Of a DNA stretch of 64,000 bases, positions 52,448-62,893 are shown piece by piece. The stretch is from Variovorax beijingensis (GTDB taxonomy: Bacteria; Pseudomonadota; Gammaproteobacteria; Burkholderiales; Burkholderiaceae_C). The DNA is taken from assembly GCF_007828835.1 (NCBI RefSeq), contig NZ_VIVL01000002.1:496001-560000 (forward strand). The letters are read 5' to 3'. Numbering within the stretch: the first letter of the stretch is position 1; the number at the start of each line of letters is the position of its first letter. A model generated the notes under the pieces. It ran no database searches. It was not told the DNA's origin and was given only the letters and a program-made list of their open reading frames with translations. A program made the translations under genes and the position numbers.

Positions 52448-55291
52448 TCAACCCGTGTTGCGCAGGCCGGCCGCCACCCCGTTGATCGAGATGTGGATGC
52501 CGCGCTGCAGCCGCTCGCCGCCTTCGCCCGCGCGGTAGCGGCGCATCAGCTCGACCTGCAGGTGATGCAGCGGATCGATGTACGGAAAACGGTGGCGCAC
52601 CGAGCGCTGCATCTCGGCGTTGCCTTCGAGCCTCTGCTTGGCGCCGGTGATGAGCGTGAGCGCGTCGGAAGTGCGGTGCCACTCGGTATCGATCATCGAG
52701 AACACCTTCTGGCGCAGCTTGCGGTCGGTCACCAGTTCGGCATAGCGCGACGCCAGCGCAAGGTCGCTCTTGGCCAGCACCATGTCCATGTTGGAGAGCA
52801 GCGTGCGAAAGAACGGCCACTGCGCATACATGCGGCGCAGCAGCGCGGTGCGCTCCTTGCGCGCGGCCGGCGTTGGGGCCGAGGCCAGGAACTGCTCCAC
52901 GCCCGAGCCGAAACCGAACCAGCCGGGAATGGTGAGCCGGCACTGGCCCCAGCTGAAGCTCCACGGCACGGCGCGCAGGTCGTCGATCTTGTGGCTCGGG
53001 TTGCGCGAGGCGGGACGCGAGCCGATGTTGAGCTCGGCAATCTCGCGGATCGGCGTGGAGCCGAAGAAGTAGTCGCCGAAGCCCGGGGTTTCGTAGACCA
53101 GCTTGCGGTAGGCCGACATGCTCGCGGCCGACAGCTCCCCGGCCGCCGACAGGAAGGTGGCGGGCGCCGACTTGGCCTGCGGCAGCAGCGTGGCTTCGAG
53201 CGTGGCGGCCACCAGCGTCTCGAGATTGCGCCGGCCGATCTCGCGGTTGGCGTACTTCGAGCCGATCACCTCGCCCTGTTCGGTGAGGCGGATCTGGCCG
53301 CGCACCGTGCCGGGCGGCTGCGCGAGGATCGCCTGGTAGCTCGGTCCGCCGCCGCGTCCCACCGTGCCGCCGCGGCCATGGAACATGCGCAGGCGAATCG
53401 GATGGGCCTTTTTCTTGTTGAGCTCGTCGAACAGTGCGACCAGCGCAATGCCTGCGCGGTAGAGCTCCCAGTTGCTCGTGAAGATGCCGCCGTCCTTGTT
53501 GCTGTCGCTGTAGCCGAGCATCACGTCCTGCTCGGCGCCCGAGCGCTCGATCAGCGCCTGGATGTTCGGCAGCGCATAGAAGGCACGCACGATGGGGGCG
53601 GCATTGCGCAGGTCCTCGATGGTTTCGAACAGCGGCACCACGATCAGGTCGCAGGTGGCGTTGCCGTCCATCTTGCCGCGCAGCAGGCCCACTTCCTTTT
53701 GCAGCAGCAGCGCCTCGAGCAGGTCGCTCACCGTCTCGGTGTGGCTGATGATGTAGTGGCGGATGGCGGCCGCACCGTAGCGCGCACGCGCGGTGCGCGC
53801 TGCCGCGAAGATCGCGAGCTCGCTCTGCGCGAGCGGCGAATATTCGGCATCGGGCACGCGCAGCGGGCGCGCGTCGTCGAGCAGCTTGAGCAGCAGCGTC
53901 TGCTTGGCCTCCTCGGCCAGCGAGGCATAGGCGGGCTCGATGCGCGCGGTGGCCAGCAGCTCGGCGATCACGGCCTCGTGCTTGTCCGAGCTCTGGCGCA
54001 GGTCGACCGTGGCCAGGTGGAAGCCGAACACCTCGACCGCGCGGATCAGCGGCCGCAGGCGCGGCGCCGCCAGCACGCTGCCGTGCTTCTCGACGAGCGA
54101 CTCTTCCACCGTGTGCAGGTCGGCCAGGAATTCCTCGGCCTTCGTGTAGGGGTTTTGCGGCGGCACGGCGTGGCGCGCGGCTTCGCCGCCGGTGAGCTCG
54201 CGCAGCGTGGCCGCCAGCCGCGCATACACGCCGGTGAGCGCGCGCCGGTAGGGCTCATCCTTGCGGTGCTCGCTGGTGTCGGGCGAGCGCTCGGCCAGCG
54301 CCTGCATCTCGACCGACACGTCCACCAGCGTGGCGGACAGCGAGAGCTCGCCGCCCAGGTAGTGCACTTCGGTGAGATAGTGGCGCAGCGCCAGCTCGGC
54401 CTGGCGGCGCAGCGCGTATTCGAGCGTTTCGGCCGTCACGTTGGGATTGCCGTCGCGGTCGCCGCCGATCCACTGGCCCATGCGCAGGAAAGGCGCGACC
54501 GAAGGCACCACACCGCCCTGGCCCAGCGCCTTTTCGAGGTCGGCATAGACGCGCGGAATCTCGCGCAGGAAGGTGGCTTCGTAGTAGCTCAGCGCATTCT
54601 CGATCTCGTCGGCCACGGTGAGCTTGGAAAAGCGCAGCAGCCGCGTCTGCCAGATCTGCGTGACGCGGATGCGCATCTGCGTTTCGTTCTCGGCAAACTC
54701 GAGCGGCGTGAGCGCGTCCTTGGCGCCGGCGTAGGCGCTCTGGCGCAGCTTGATCTCGTCGCGCGTGGTGAGCAGCTGCGCAATGGCGCGCTCGGCATCG
54801 AGGATGCTCTTGCGCTGCACCTCGGTCGGATGCGCGGTGAGCACCGGCGAGACATAGCTGCGTGCCAGCGAGGCCACCACTTCGTCGGGCTTGACGCCGG
54901 CCTTGCGGATACGCGCGAGCGCGGTCTGCAGATCGCCGTCGGCGTTTTCGCCGGCGCGCTCGGCCTCGGTGCGGCGGCGGATTTGGTGGCGGTCTTCGGC
55001 CAGGTTGGCCAGGTGGCTGAAATAGGTGAAGGCGCGGATCACGCGCACCGTCTCGGCCGCGCTCAGGCCCTTGAGCAGGTTCTTGAGCGCGCGGTCGGCC
55101 GCCTGGTCGGCATCGCGGCGGAAAGCCACCGACAGCGTGCGGATCTTCTCGACCAGCGCATAACTTTCCTCGCCCTCCTGTTCGCGGATCACGTCGCCGA
55201 GGATGCGGCCCAGGAGCCGGATGTCGTCGATCAGCGGCTGGTCTTCGGCTTGCCGGCGCCTGGGCGGCGCAGGAGTCTTGCTGGCTTTCAT
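52448..55291 (-). CDS. ppc: Phosphoenolpyruvate carboxylase
   Basis: A protein of 947 aa, normal length. It has catalytic His154 in [12 protein letters not shown], the [10 protein letters not shown] block, [20 protein letters not shown], and the conserved C-terminal NTG. It carboxylates phosphoenolpyruvate with bicarbonate to oxaloacetate in the cytoplasm to refill the TCA cycle. The N-terminal 20 residues are extended and basic ([14 protein letters not shown]). It is divergent from hemC across 83 bp. The stop is followed by the 11-bp hairpin. Confidence 0.97.
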   Translation of the reverse strand: MKASKTPAPPRRRQAEDQPLIDDIRLLGRILGDVIREQEGEESYALVEKIRTLSVAFRRDADQAADRALKNLLKGLSAAETVRVIRAFTYFSHLANLAEDRHQIRRRTEAERAGENADGDLQTALARIRKAGVKPDEVVASLARSYVSPVLTAHPTEVQRKSILDAERAIAQLLTTRDEIKLRQSAYAGAKDALTPLEFAENETQMRIRVTQIWQTRLLRFSKLTVADEIENALSYYEATFLREIPRVYADLEKALGQGGVVPSVAPFLRMGQWIGGDRDGNPNVTAETLEYALRRQAELALRHYLTEVHYLGGELSLSATLVDVSVEMQALAERSPDTSEHRKDEPYRRALTGVYARLAATLRELTGGEAARHAVPPQNPYTKAEEFLADLHTVEESLVEKHGSVLAAPRLRPLIRAVEVFGFHLATVDLRQSSDKHEAVIAELLATARIEPAYASLAEEAKQTLLLKLLDDARPLRVPDAEYSPLAQSELAIFAAARTARARYGAAAIRHYIISHTETVSDLLEALLLQKEVGLLRGKMDGNATCDLIVVPLFETIEDLRNAAPIVRAFYALPNIQALIERSGAEQDVMLGYSDSNKDGGIFTSNWELYRAGIALVALFDELNKKKAHPIRLRMFHGRGGTVGRGGGPSYQAILAQPPGTVRGQIRLTEQGEVIGSKYANREIGRRNLETLVAATLEATLLPQAKSAPATFLSAAGELSAASMSAYRKLVYETPGFGDYFFGSTPIREIAELNIGSRPASRNPSHKIDDLRAVPWSFSWGQCRLTIPGWFGFGSGVEQFLASAPTPAARKERTALLRRMYAQWPFFRTLLSNMDMVLAKSDLALASRYAELVTDRKLRQKVFSMIDTEWHRTSDALTLITGAKQRLEGNAEMQRSVRHRFPYIDPLHHLQVELMRRYRAGEGGERLQRGIHISINGVAAGLRNTG

Positions 55292-55320
55292 TTCGATGTT
55301 TTTCCTGGTCTAGAAAAGAA

Positions 55321-55346
55321 TGCGCCGCCTGCGTTGTTGCGGCGCA
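55321..55346. repeat. Inverted repeat between ppc and hemC
   Basis: TGCGCCGC (55321-55328) and GCGGCGCA (55339-55346) form an 8-bp dyad with a 10-base spacer, in the 83-bp divergent gap. It could be an operator or a structural hairpin; no further evidence. Confidence 0.4.
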
Positions 55347-55374
55347 ACATGCTAGCATTCCGGAGGTCTTCAAC

Positions 55375-56301
55375 ATGTACTTTTTGGGAGCGGCCTTGAG
55401 CAATATCGTGATCGCCACGCGCGAAAGCCGGCTCGCCCTGTGGCAGGCCGAGCACGTGCAGGCGCTGCTGCAGGAAAGAGGCCACGCGGTCAGCCTGCTG
55501 GGCATGACCACGCGCGGCGACCAGATCCTCGACAAGTCGCTCAGCAAGGTGGGCGGCAAGGGCCTGTTCGTGAAGGAGCTCGAACTCGCGCTCGAGGAAG
55601 GCCGCGCCGACATCGCGGTGCATTCGCTGAAAGACGTGCCGATGGACCTGCCCGAGGGTTTCGTGCTGGCCTGCGTGCTGGAGCGCGAAGACCCGCGCGA
55701 TGCGCTGGTGTCGCCGCGCCATGCCTCGCTCGACGAGCTGCCGCAGGGCGCCGTCGTCGGCACCTCCAGCCTGCGGCGCGTGGTGCTGCTGCGCGCCCTG
55801 CGGCCCGACCTTCGCATCGAGCCGCTGCGCGGCAACCTCGACACCCGCCTGCGCAAGCTCGACGAAGGCCAGTACGACGCCATCGTGCTCGCGGCGGCCG
55901 GGCTCAAGCGGCTCGGGCTCGAACACCGCATCCGGGTCGCGTTCGATCCCGACACCATGCTGCCGGCTGCGGGGCAGGGCGCGCTCGGCATCGAGGTGCG
56001 GGCCGACCGCACCGAGCTGATCGCGCTGCTGGCCACGCTGGCGCATCCGCGCGATTGGCTGGCCACCGCCGCCGAGCGCGCGGTGAGCCGGTCGATGGGC
56101 GGCAGCTGTTCCATGCCGCTGGCAGCCCATGCGCGCTGGCAGGCCGATGGAGCGCTGCGCATCGATGCGGCCTGGGGCGACCCCGAGGGCAATGCCGCGC
56201 TGGTGCGGGTTCACGCGCAAGCCCCGGCCGCCGACTTCGCGCAGGCCGGCGCGCTCGGCGAACGCGCCGCCTCGCTGCTGCGCGACGCCGGCGCGCACTG
56301 A
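55375..56301 (+). CDS. hemC: Hydroxymethylbilane synthase (porphobilinogen deaminase)
   Basis: A protein of 308 aa. [10 protein letters not shown], the RGD/KS region ([21 protein letters not shown]), HSLKDVPM with Asp87, and the dipyrromethane-attachment Cys245 in GGSCSMPLA are all present. It condenses four porphobilinogens to hydroxymethylbilane. Two starts are plausible: ATG 55375 with GGAGG upstream, and TTG 55396 with GGGAG upstream and a homologue-like N-terminus (SNIVIATRE). The cofactor domain is unaffected by the choice. First gene of the hemC-hemD-hemX-hemY operon. Confidence 0.97.
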   Translation: MYFLGAALSNIVIATRESRLALWQAEHVQALLQERGHAVSLLGMTTRGDQILDKSLSKVGGKGLFVKELELALEEGRADIAVHSLKDVPMDLPEGFVLACVLEREDPRDALVSPRHASLDELPQGAVVGTSSLRRVVLLRALRPDLRIEPLRGNLDTRLRKLDEGQYDAIVLAAAGLKRLGLEHRIRVAFDPDTMLPAAGQGALGIEVRADRTELIALLATLAHPRDWLATAAERAVSRSMGGSCSMPLAAHARWQADGALRIDAAWGDPEGNAALVRVHAQAPAADFAQAGALGERAASLLRDAGAH

Positions 56302-56318
56302 AGATTTTTCAAACAACG

Positions 56319-57092
56319 ATGGCTGCCAAGCCCGTCATCGTCACGCGGCCGGCGCGCGAGGCCGCGCAATGGGCGGACGAGTTCCGGGCCGCGGGGCTGG
56401 ATGCCGCGGTGCTGCCGCTGATCGCCATCGAGCCCGCCATCGACGTGGAGCCGCTGCGCGCAGCGTGGAAGCGGCTTGCGGACTACGCGGCGCTGATGTT
56501 CGTGAGCGCCACCGCGGTCGAGCATTTCTTCCTGCATGCGGAAGAAGGGCAACGCGCAACCGGCCCGCGCTTCTGGGCCACGGGGCCCGGCACGGCACGC
56601 GCACTCTTGCGTGCCGGCGTGCCGCAAGGCGCCATCGACGCACCGCCTTCCGACGCCGCCCGCTTCGATTCCGAGGCCCTGTGGGAGCGCGTGAAAGGGC
56701 AGGTCGGCCAGGGTGTGCGCGTGCTGATCGTGCGCGGCGGCGATGCGGCCGGCCACCCGAGCGGACGCGACTGGCTCGCCCACGAGATCGACGCCGCCCA
56801 GGGGCTGCGCGACACCGTGGTCGCCTACCGGCGCCTGCCGCCATCCTTCGACGACGCGGCGCGTGCGCTGGCGCTCGATGGCGCCGCGGGGCGCGCGGTC
56901 TGGCTGTTCAGCAGCTCGGAGGCCATTGCCAACCTGTGCGATGCCATGCCGGGCACCGACTGGCATGCGGCCGTTGCGGTGGCGACCCATGCGCGCATCG
57001 GCGAAGCCGCGCGGGCCGCGGGATTCGGTTCGGTGCGCGTGTGCCCGCCGCTGCGGGAAGCCCTGGTCGCGTCGATAGAATCCTTCACATGA
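56319..57092 (+). CDS. hemD: Uroporphyrinogen-III synthase
   Basis: A protein of 257 aa, low in conservation as usual for HemD, but with the typical N-terminus PVIVTRPAREAAQWADEFRAAG, LPLIAIEP, and FVSATAVEHFF, then WLFSSSEAIANL in the second lobe. It closes hydroxymethylbilane to uroporphyrinogen III. It starts 17 bp after the hemC stop and overlaps hemX by 4 bp (ATGA), indicating coupling. A longer open frame upstream overlaps hemC and is not used. Confidence 0.93.
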   Translation: MAAKPVIVTRPAREAAQWADEFRAAGLDAAVLPLIAIEPAIDVEPLRAAWKRLADYAALMFVSATAVEHFFLHAEEGQRATGPRFWATGPGTARALLRAGVPQGAIDAPPSDAARFDSEALWERVKGQVGQGVRVLIVRGGDAAGHPSGRDWLAHEIDAAQGLRDTVVAYRRLPPSFDDAARALALDGAAGRAVWLFSSSEAIANLCDAMPGTDWHAAVAVATHARIGEAARAAGFGSVRVCPPLREALVASIESFT

Positions 57093-58180
57093 GTGCCGCG
57101 TCCCCGTCCGACGACTTCTCCCCCCCATCTTCCGCCGCGCCGGTGCCCGCCACGCTGGCGATGGCGCAGTCGCCGGAGTCGCAGGCGGCCGCCGCAACGA
57201 TGCTCTCGCGCATCGGCTTCGGCCTGCTGGCCATCGTGGCGCTGGCGGCCCTGGTGACGGCCATCTCCCTGTGGCAGAAGGTCAGCGGCATGCAGGAGCA
57301 GCTGGCGCGCCAGAGCGCCGATGCGCTGGCCCAGTCGCTCGAGGCGCGCACGCTCGCGCGCCAGGCCATCGACACGGTACGCGAGACCGCAGCCCGCGCT
57401 GCGCTCACCGAAACCCGGGTTGCCGAGGTCGCACTGCAGCGCTCGCAGCTCGAAGAACTGATGCAAAGCCTCTCGCGCTCGCGCGACGAGAACCTGGTGG
57501 TCGACATCGAATCGGCCGTGCGCCTGGCGCTGCAGCAGGCGCAGGTCACGGGCAGCGTGGAGCCCCTGCTGGCCGCCCTCAAGTCCGGCGACCTGCGCAT
57601 CGCGCGCGCCGCGCAGCCCCGGCTGGCGCCGCTGCAGCGCGCCATGCAGCGCGACGCCGACCGCCTGCGCAGCAGCGCCAGCGCCGACAGCGGCGAAGCG
57701 CTGCAAAAGCTCGACGAGCTGATGCGCAGCGTGGACGACCTGCCGCCGCTCAACGCCGTGGCCATGCGCGGCTCGGGCCTCAATGCCTGGCAGCCCGAGC
57801 CCATTCCGGCCGATGCGGCCTGGTGGGAAAAACTGCTGCTGACGGTGCGCGCCGAAGCGCGGTCGCTGGTGCGGGTCGGGCGCATCGAACGTCCCGAGGC
57901 GGTGCTGCTGGCACCCGACCAGACCTATTTCCTGCGCGAGAACCTCAAGCTCAAGCTGCTCAATGCGCGGCTCTCGCTGCTGTCTCGGCAGGTGGACGCC
58001 GCGCGCAGCGAACTCGCCACGGTGGCCGCATCGCTGAACCGCTATTTCGATCCCGCATCGCGGCGCACGCAGGCCGCCGCGACGCAGCTGCAGCAGCTGC
58101 AGGCGCTCGTGAAGACCTCCGAACCCCCGCGCATCGACGACACGCTGTCGGCGCTGGCCACGGCGGCAGCGGGGCGCTGA
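57089..58180 (+). CDS. hemX: HemX-type uroporphyrinogen-III C-methyltransferase-like protein
   Basis: A protein of 363 aa. A Ser/Pro/Ala-rich cytoplasmic head is followed by one membrane helix (about 42-63), a coiled-coil (MQEQLARQSADALAQSLEART) and a helical domain, with AWWEKLLLTVRAEARSLVRVGR in the pattern of the HemX family. The family name suggests methyltransferase activity, but no SAM-binding motif is seen here, so it is more likely a membrane scaffold for haem or sirohaem enzymes. It lies between hemD (4-bp overlap) and hemY. Confidence 0.9.
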   Translation: MSAASPSDDFSPPSSAAPVPATLAMAQSPESQAAAATMLSRIGFGLLAIVALAALVTAISLWQKVSGMQEQLARQSADALAQSLEARTLARQAIDTVRETAARAALTETRVAEVALQRSQLEELMQSLSRSRDENLVVDIESAVRLALQQAQVTGSVEPLLAALKSGDLRIARAAQPRLAPLQRAMQRDADRLRSSASADSGEALQKLDELMRSVDDLPPLNAVAMRGSGLNAWQPEPIPADAAWWEKLLLTVRAEARSLVRVGRIERPEAVLLAPDQTYFLRENLKLKLLNARLSLLSRQVDAARSELATVAASLNRYFDPASRRTQAAATQLQQLQALVKTSEPPRIDDTLSALATAAAGR

Positions 58181-58185
58181 CATGA

Positions 58186-58265
58186 GCCCCCACGCTCATC
58201 ACTTCGTGTATTTGCTGCCCAAAGGGGGCGCAGGCCTCCCTTGGGGCGGCCCGGCGAGGGGCCTG
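58186..58265. repeat. GC-rich palindromic element between hemX and hemY
   Basis: The 87-bp gap carries a compact element with several inverted halves: GCTGCCC facing GGGCGGC (about 58214-58252) with internal AAAGGGGGC and CCTCCCTTGGGG. Its right edge holds the GAGGGG used as the hemY RBS. It resembles the other palindromic element before argH in composition, and a repeat type I recall from Comamonadaceae; a genome-wide search would confirm its copy number. Confidence 0.5.
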
Positions 58266-58267
58266 AC

Positions 58268-59551
58268 GTGAGAGCCGCACTGTGGCTCCTCGCGCTGTTC
58301 GCCGTTGCGGCGGCGGTGGCGCTGTTCGCGGGCAACAACCAGGGCACGATCACCGTGTTCTGGCCACCCTGGCGCGTCGACCTGTCGCTGAACCTGGTGC
58401 TGGTCATCCTGCTGGCCGCGTTCGTGCTGCTCCATCTTGCATTGCGCGGCCTGGCGGCGCTGTTCTCGCTTCCGACCCAGGCGCGCCAATGGCGGCTGCA
58501 GCAAAAGGAACGCATGCTGCACTCGGCCCTGCTCGATGCCATGGTGCAGTTGCTCTCGGGCCGCTTCTCGCGCGCGCGCAAGGCCGCGCAAGCCGCGCTG
58601 GTGCAGGAAAAAACGCTGGCCGCGCTCGGCGCGAGCCTGCCGCAGGCCCAGCAGGTCCGCGTGCTGTCGCACCTGCTGGCTGCCGAGAGCGCTCAGGCCC
58701 TGCAGGACCGGGCCGCGCGCGACGCGCACCTGCAGCAGGCGCTCAACGAAAGCGTCGACCGCATCGTGCTGGCCAGTCCCGAAACGCGCGAAGGCGTGCA
58801 GCTGCGCGCGGCGCGCTGGGCGCTCGAAGACCGCGATCCCGCGGGCGCCCTGGCTCGGCTCGAGGAGCTTCCCCAAGGCGTGCAGCGGCGCACGCTCGCG
58901 CTGCGCATCCGCCTGAAGGCTGCGCGCCAGGATGGGCGCACGCTCGAAGCACTGGAAACGGCGCGCCTGCTGGCCAAGCACCGGGCCTTTTCCGAGGGCG
59001 CAGCGCAGAGCATCGTGCGCGGCCTCGCCACCGAGCTGCTGTCGGGTGCGCATGACCCGGCACAGCTGCTTCGCGCCTGGGCCGAGCTCGACGACGCCGA
59101 GCGTGAAATGCCCGAGGTCGCGATTCACGCCGCCCAACGCATGGTGGCGCTGCGCGGCGATCTGTCGCTGGCGCGCGGCTGGCTGCTGCCGGCTTGGGAG
59201 CGCATGGTGTCGCAGCCCCGGGGCCTGGGCGATATGCTGCGCGTCAAGATGGCGCGCGCGCTCGAGGCGGGGCTCGATTCGGTGGATGCCGACTGGCTGG
59301 CCCGCATCGAAACGGCGCAGCGCAACAACCCGCGCGACCCCAACCTGCAGTACCTCGCGGGCATGGCCTGCATGAAGCGCCAGCTCTGGGGCAAGGCCCA
59401 GCAACTGCTGATGCAGGCCGGCCTGGGCCTGCAGGACACGGAGCTTTACCGGCGCGCCTGGCTGGCACTGGCCGAACTGGCCGAAACGCGCGGCGACGAA
59501 GAGCAGGCCGCAGCGGCCTGGAAGCGCGCGGCGCAGACCGAGAAGGTCTGA
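58268..59551 (+). CDS. hemY: HemY-type haem biosynthesis protein
   Basis: A protein of 427 aa of the proteobacterial HemY family (not the oxidase of Bacillus). It has two N-terminal membrane helices (ALWLLALFAVAAAVALFAG and LNLVLVILLAAFVLLHLAL), then RFSRARKAAQAAL and helical TPR-like repeats to the end. A GTG start at 58268, with GAGGGG 6-7 bases upstream, is preferred; it is supplied by the palindromic element. It ends the hem operon and is followed by the shared terminator. Confidence 0.9.
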   Translation: MRAALWLLALFAVAAAVALFAGNNQGTITVFWPPWRVDLSLNLVLVILLAAFVLLHLALRGLAALFSLPTQARQWRLQQKERMLHSALLDAMVQLLSGRFSRARKAAQAALVQEKTLAALGASLPQAQQVRVLSHLLAAESAQALQDRAARDAHLQQALNESVDRIVLASPETREGVQLRAARWALEDRDPAGALARLEELPQGVQRRTLALRIRLKAARQDGRTLEALETARLLAKHRAFSEGAAQSIVRGLATELLSGAHDPAQLLRAWAELDDAEREMPEVAIHAAQRMVALRGDLSLARGWLLPAWERMVSQPRGLGDMLRVKMARALEAGLDSVDADWLARIETAQRNNPRDPNLQYLAGMACMKRQLWGKAQQLLMQAGLGLQDTELYRRAWLALAELAETRGDEEQAAAAWKRAAQTEKV

Positions 59552-59596
59552 CCGGCAATCGGTCCCGCGCTGCGGCGCTTGCCGCTCTTGCATTCC

Positions 59597-59630
59597 CCAA
59601 AAAAAACGGCGCCGATGTGGCGCCGTTCTT
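59597..59630 (-). terminator. Strong intrinsic terminator, shared by rne and hemY
   Basis: AACGGCGCC (59605-59613) and GGCGCCGTT (59619-59627) form a perfect 9-bp stem with the loop GATGT. On the minus strand the stem is followed by eight T residues (the A-tract at 59599-59606), so it is a classic terminator for rne, which ends 33 bp away. In the plus direction the tail is only TTCTT, so it probably also ends hemY but less strongly. Confidence 0.85.
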
Positions 59631-59662
59631 CATTGTCCCCGAGCCCTCGGGCCCGGGCTTCT

Positions 59663-62600
59663 TCAGTTCACGCCTTGCGCATCGGAAGGCGCCTTTTCGA
59701 AGGGCAGCGTCATCGCACCGAGCTCGCGGCGGGTTTCAACCAGCACCAGCGGACCATCGTCGAGCACGATCGCGGGCGGGCGCTCGCGCGGCACATGCAC
59801 CGGCTTCGGCTCAGCCGCGATCGCTGCGCGGGCCTGTGCAATGCGCTCGGCGTCCGAGTTCACCCATTGCAGGCCCGAGCTCTCGGCGATCTGCGCGAGT
59901 TCGGTCAGCGGCAGCTCGAAGGGTTGCACCTTCGGCAGTGCACGGCCATTGGCTGCGGGCTTGCTGCTGCTCTCGACGGCGACAGGCGCCGCCGCGGCTG
60001 CAGCGACCGCGACCGCGGGAGTTGCGGGAGCGGCAGGAGCTGCTGCGGCCGGGCGATCGAAGTAGCTCCGCGGTGCCGGTTCGCGTGCTTCTGCTTCGGG
60101 CACTGCGGTGCGTTCGGCCGTTGCGAGCGGCTGGGCCGGCTGGCGTGCCGGTGCTTCGCCGGCCTCCGCGCTGTCGGCCGATGCGCCGGCCACGCCGGTT
60201 TCGCTGTCGTCGCGCGGACCGCGCTCGCGGCGATCCCGGCCGTAGCGGTCGCGCGAACGGCCGCGGCGCTCTTCGCCTTCGCGGCGCGGTGTCTGCTGCT
60301 CGCCGGTACCGGCTTCGCCTTCATTGGCCGGTGCCATTTCGGCGGCTTCGGCAATGCGGATGTCCGCTTCGTCGAGATTGGCGGGGGCCTCGCCGTTGGC
60401 GAAACGCGGCTGGCCTTCGCTGCGGCGCTCGCGGCGGCCGTCGTTGCGCTCGCCTCGCGGTGCGCGTTCTTCGCGGCCGCCGCGCGGCGCACGTTCGGCT
60501 TGCGCGCCGTCCTGCGGGGCGACGTTGTCGCCGCCGGATGCGTCGCGCGGTGCATCGTTGCCATTGCGCTCGCCGCGCTCGCCGCGCTCGGCCCGCTCGG
60601 CCCGCTCGCCACGTTCACCGCGTTCCCGGCGTTCGCCGCGTGCGCGCGGCGCGCGTTCTGCCGGCGCATTGCCTTCATCGCCAGCGGGTGCGCCCGATAC
60701 CGGTTGCTGGGCTTCGAGGTTGCCGTCGATCAGTTCGGCCGATGCCGGCCGTGCCTCGCGGCCTTCGCCTTCGCGGCGCTCGCCGCGGCCACCGCGGCGC
60801 TGTTCGCCGTCGCGCGGGCCGCGTGCTTCACGGGGCTCGCGAGGTTCGCGGAGCTCGCGCGGCTCGCGTTGTTCGCGGGGTTCGCGCGGCTGGGCGGCTT
60901 CGCTGCGGATCTCGCTGCCGCGTCCTTCACGGCGCTCGCCTCCGCGGCCACCGCGGCGTTCGCCGTCGCGGCCACCGGAGCGGCTGCCGTTTTCACCGCG
61001 GCCTTCGCCGCCGCGGCCACCGCGGCGCTGTTCGCCATCGCGGGCGCCGCGCGCTTCGCCGTCGCGGCCCGGGCGGCCGCCATCACGGCGCGTGGGCTTC
61101 GGAGGCTCGACCGGGATCACGGCCGGCGCGGGCGCCGGTGCCGGCGTGCCGCCGAACCAGCTCTTGATGCGGGCGAAGAAGCCGGTCTCGGCCGGTGCCG
61201 GTGCGCTTGCGACGGGGGGCGCAACCGGTGCCGGGGCCACGGCGGCCGGGGCACGCGCCGGTTCGGGCCGGGGCGGCACCACGGGCGCGGGCGCATCGGG
61301 CAGAACGCCCTTGATGACCGGCGTCTGCTTGTTGGTGGGCTCCTGCGAGCGGCGCGTGACCGAGGTCGGGTCCTCGATCTCGTCGGCCATCTTGTAGCTG
61401 GCTTCGATGTGGTCCAGGCGCGGATCGTCGTGCTTCAGGCGCTCGAGCTTGTAGTTCGGCGTTTCGAGCGTCTTGTTCGGCACCATCAGCACGGTGACGC
61501 GCTGCTTGAGTTCGATCTTGGCGATCTCGGGGCGCTTTTCGTTCAGCAGGAACGAGGCCACTTCGACCGGCACCTGCACGTGCACGGCAGCCGTGTTGTC
61601 CTTCAGGCACTCTTCCTGGATGATGCGCAGGATCTGCAGCGCGCTCGATTCGGTGTCGCGGATGTGGCCCGAGCCGCCGCAGCGCGGGCAGGGGATCGAC
61701 GAGCCTTCGCTGAGCGCCGGCTTCAGGCGCTGGCGGCTCATTTCCATCAGGCCGAACTTGCTGATCGAGCCGAACTGCACGCGGGCGCGGTCTTGCCGCA
61801 GCGCGTCGCGCAGGCGGCTTTCGACTTCGCGGCGGTTCTTCGACTCGTCCATGTCGATGAAGTCGATGACGATCAGGCCGCCCAGGTCGCGCAGGCGCAT
61901 CTGGCGGGCCACTTCGTCGGCGGCTTCGAGGTTGGTGCGCGTGGCGGTTTCCTCGATGTCGCCGCCCTTGATGGCGCGCGCCGAGTTCACGTCGACCGAG
62001 ACCAGCGCCTCGGTGTGGTCGATCACGATGGCGCCGCCCGAGGGCAACTGCACGGTGCGCGCATAGGCGGATTCGATCTGGTGCTCGATCTGGAAGCGGC
62101 TGAACAGCGCCGCGTCGTCGCGGTAGCGCTTCACGCGGGCGGCATGCTCGGGCATGACGTGCGCCATGAACTGCTGCGCCTGCTCGTAGATGTCGTCGGT
62201 GTCGATCAGGATGTCGCCGATGTCGTGATTGAAGTAATCACGGATGGCGCGGATGACGAGCGAGGATTCCTGGTAGATCAGGAAGGCGCCCTTGCCGCCC
62301 TTGGCCGCGCCGTCGATGGCGCTCCAGAGCTTGAGCAGGTAGTTCAGGTCCCACTGGAGTTCGGGCGCCGAGCGGCCGATGCCGGCGGTGCGCGCGATGA
62401 TGCTCATGCCCTTGGGGTACTCGAGCTGATCCATCGCCTCCTTGAGTTCGGCGCGGTCGTCGCCCTCGATGCGCCGGCTCACGCCGCCGCCGCGCGGGTT
62501 GTTGGGCATCAGCACCACGTAGCGGCCGGCCAGCGAGATGAAGGTGGTGAGGGCCGCGCCCTTGTTGCCGCGCTCTTCCTTCTCGACCTGGACGACCAGC

Positions 62601-62893
62601 TCCTGGCCTTCCTTGATGACGTCCTGGATGCGCGCCTGGTTGGCGGAAACGCCTTCGGCGAAGTATTGCTTGGAGATTTCCTTGAACGGCAGGAAGCCGT
62701 GGCGGTCTTCGCCGTAGTCGACGAAACAGGCTTCGAGCGAAGGCTCGACGCGCGTCACGACGGCCTTGTAGATGTTGCCCTTGCGCTGTTCGCGCCCTTC
62801 GATCTCGATTTCGTAGTCGAGGAGCTTTTGCCCGTCGACGATGGCCAGGCGGCGTTCTTCGGCCTGCGTGGCATTGATCAGCATCCGCTTCAT
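59663..62893 (-). CDS. rne: Ribonuclease E
   Basis: A protein of 1,076 aa (E. coli 1,061). The catalytic half contains an S1 domain (about 36-120), the active-site Asp301 (VDVNSA) and Asp344 (IDFIDMDES), and the zinc-link CPRCGG (Cys402, Cys405) used for tetramer formation. The scaffold half (about 530-1050) is low-complexity and rich in Arg, Gly, Glu and Pro, with repeated [14 protein letters not shown] units, and ends with [19 protein letters not shown]. It degrades mRNA and processes rRNA/tRNA precursors. The start ATG 62893 has AAGGA about 9 bases upstream. It is divergent from rluC. Confidence 0.96.
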   Translation of the reverse strand: MKRMLINATQAEERRLAIVDGQKLLDYEIEIEGREQRKGNIYKAVVTRVEPSLEACFVDYGEDRHGFLPFKEISKQYFAEGVSANQARIQDVIKEGQELVVQVEKEERGNKGAALTTFISLAGRYVVLMPNNPRGGGVSRRIEGDDRAELKEAMDQLEYPKGMSIIARTAGIGRSAPELQWDLNYLLKLWSAIDGAAKGGKGAFLIYQESSLVIRAIRDYFNHDIGDILIDTDDIYEQAQQFMAHVMPEHAARVKRYRDDAALFSRFQIEHQIESAYARTVQLPSGGAIVIDHTEALVSVDVNSARAIKGGDIEETATRTNLEAADEVARQMRLRDLGGLIVIDFIDMDESKNRREVESRLRDALRQDRARVQFGSISKFGLMEMSRQRLKPALSEGSSIPCPRCGGSGHIRDTESSALQILRIIQEECLKDNTAAVHVQVPVEVASFLLNEKRPEIAKIELKQRVTVLMVPNKTLETPNYKLERLKHDDPRLDHIEASYKMADEIEDPTSVTRRSQEPTNKQTPVIKGVLPDAPAPVVPPRPEPARAPAAVAPAPVAPPVASAPAPAETGFFARIKSWFGGTPAPAPAPAVIPVEPPKPTRRDGGRPGRDGEARGARDGEQRRGGRGGEGRGENGSRSGGRDGERRGGRGGERREGRGSEIRSEAAQPREPREQREPRELREPREPREARGPRDGEQRRGGRGERREGEGREARPASAELIDGNLEAQQPVSGAPAGDEGNAPAERAPRARGERRERGERGERAERAERGERGERNGNDAPRDASGGDNVAPQDGAQAERAPRGGREERAPRGERNDGRRERRSEGQPRFANGEAPANLDEADIRIAEAAEMAPANEGEAGTGEQQTPRREGEERRGRSRDRYGRDRRERGPRDDSETGVAGASADSAEAGEAPARQPAQPLATAERTAVPEAEAREPAPRSYFDRPAAAAPAAPATPAVAVAAAAAAPVAVESSSKPAANGRALPKVQPFELPLTELAQIAESSGLQWVNSDAERIAQARAAIAAEPKPVHVPRERPPAIVLDDGPLVLVETRRELGAMTLPFEKAPSDAQGVN
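60200..61090 (-). repeat. Low-complexity Arg/Gly/Glu-rich coding repeat in rne
   Basis: About 300 codons of the rne scaffold repeat short units such as GERRERG, RGGRGGE and EPREPREL. At DNA level this gives many near copies of 9-15 bp (for example CGGCCACCGCGGCG), prone to slippage. RNase E tails are typically disordered and variable in sequence. Confidence 0.6.

Noticed and set aside
57089..58180. HemX as a genuine SAM-dependent methyltransferase
   Set aside because: No SAM-binding motif; the protein is a membrane-anchored coiled coil, so the catalytic name is not supported.
60200..61090. Repetitive DNA that could suggest a CRISPR or satellite array
   Set aside because: The repeats are irregular, in frame with rne and encode the Arg/Gly-rich tail; no uniform repeat-spacer pattern.
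60300..61400. Plus-strand Arg/Ser/Pro-rich frame opposite the rne tail
   Set aside because: Mirror of the low-complexity RNase E scaffold; no protein-like features.
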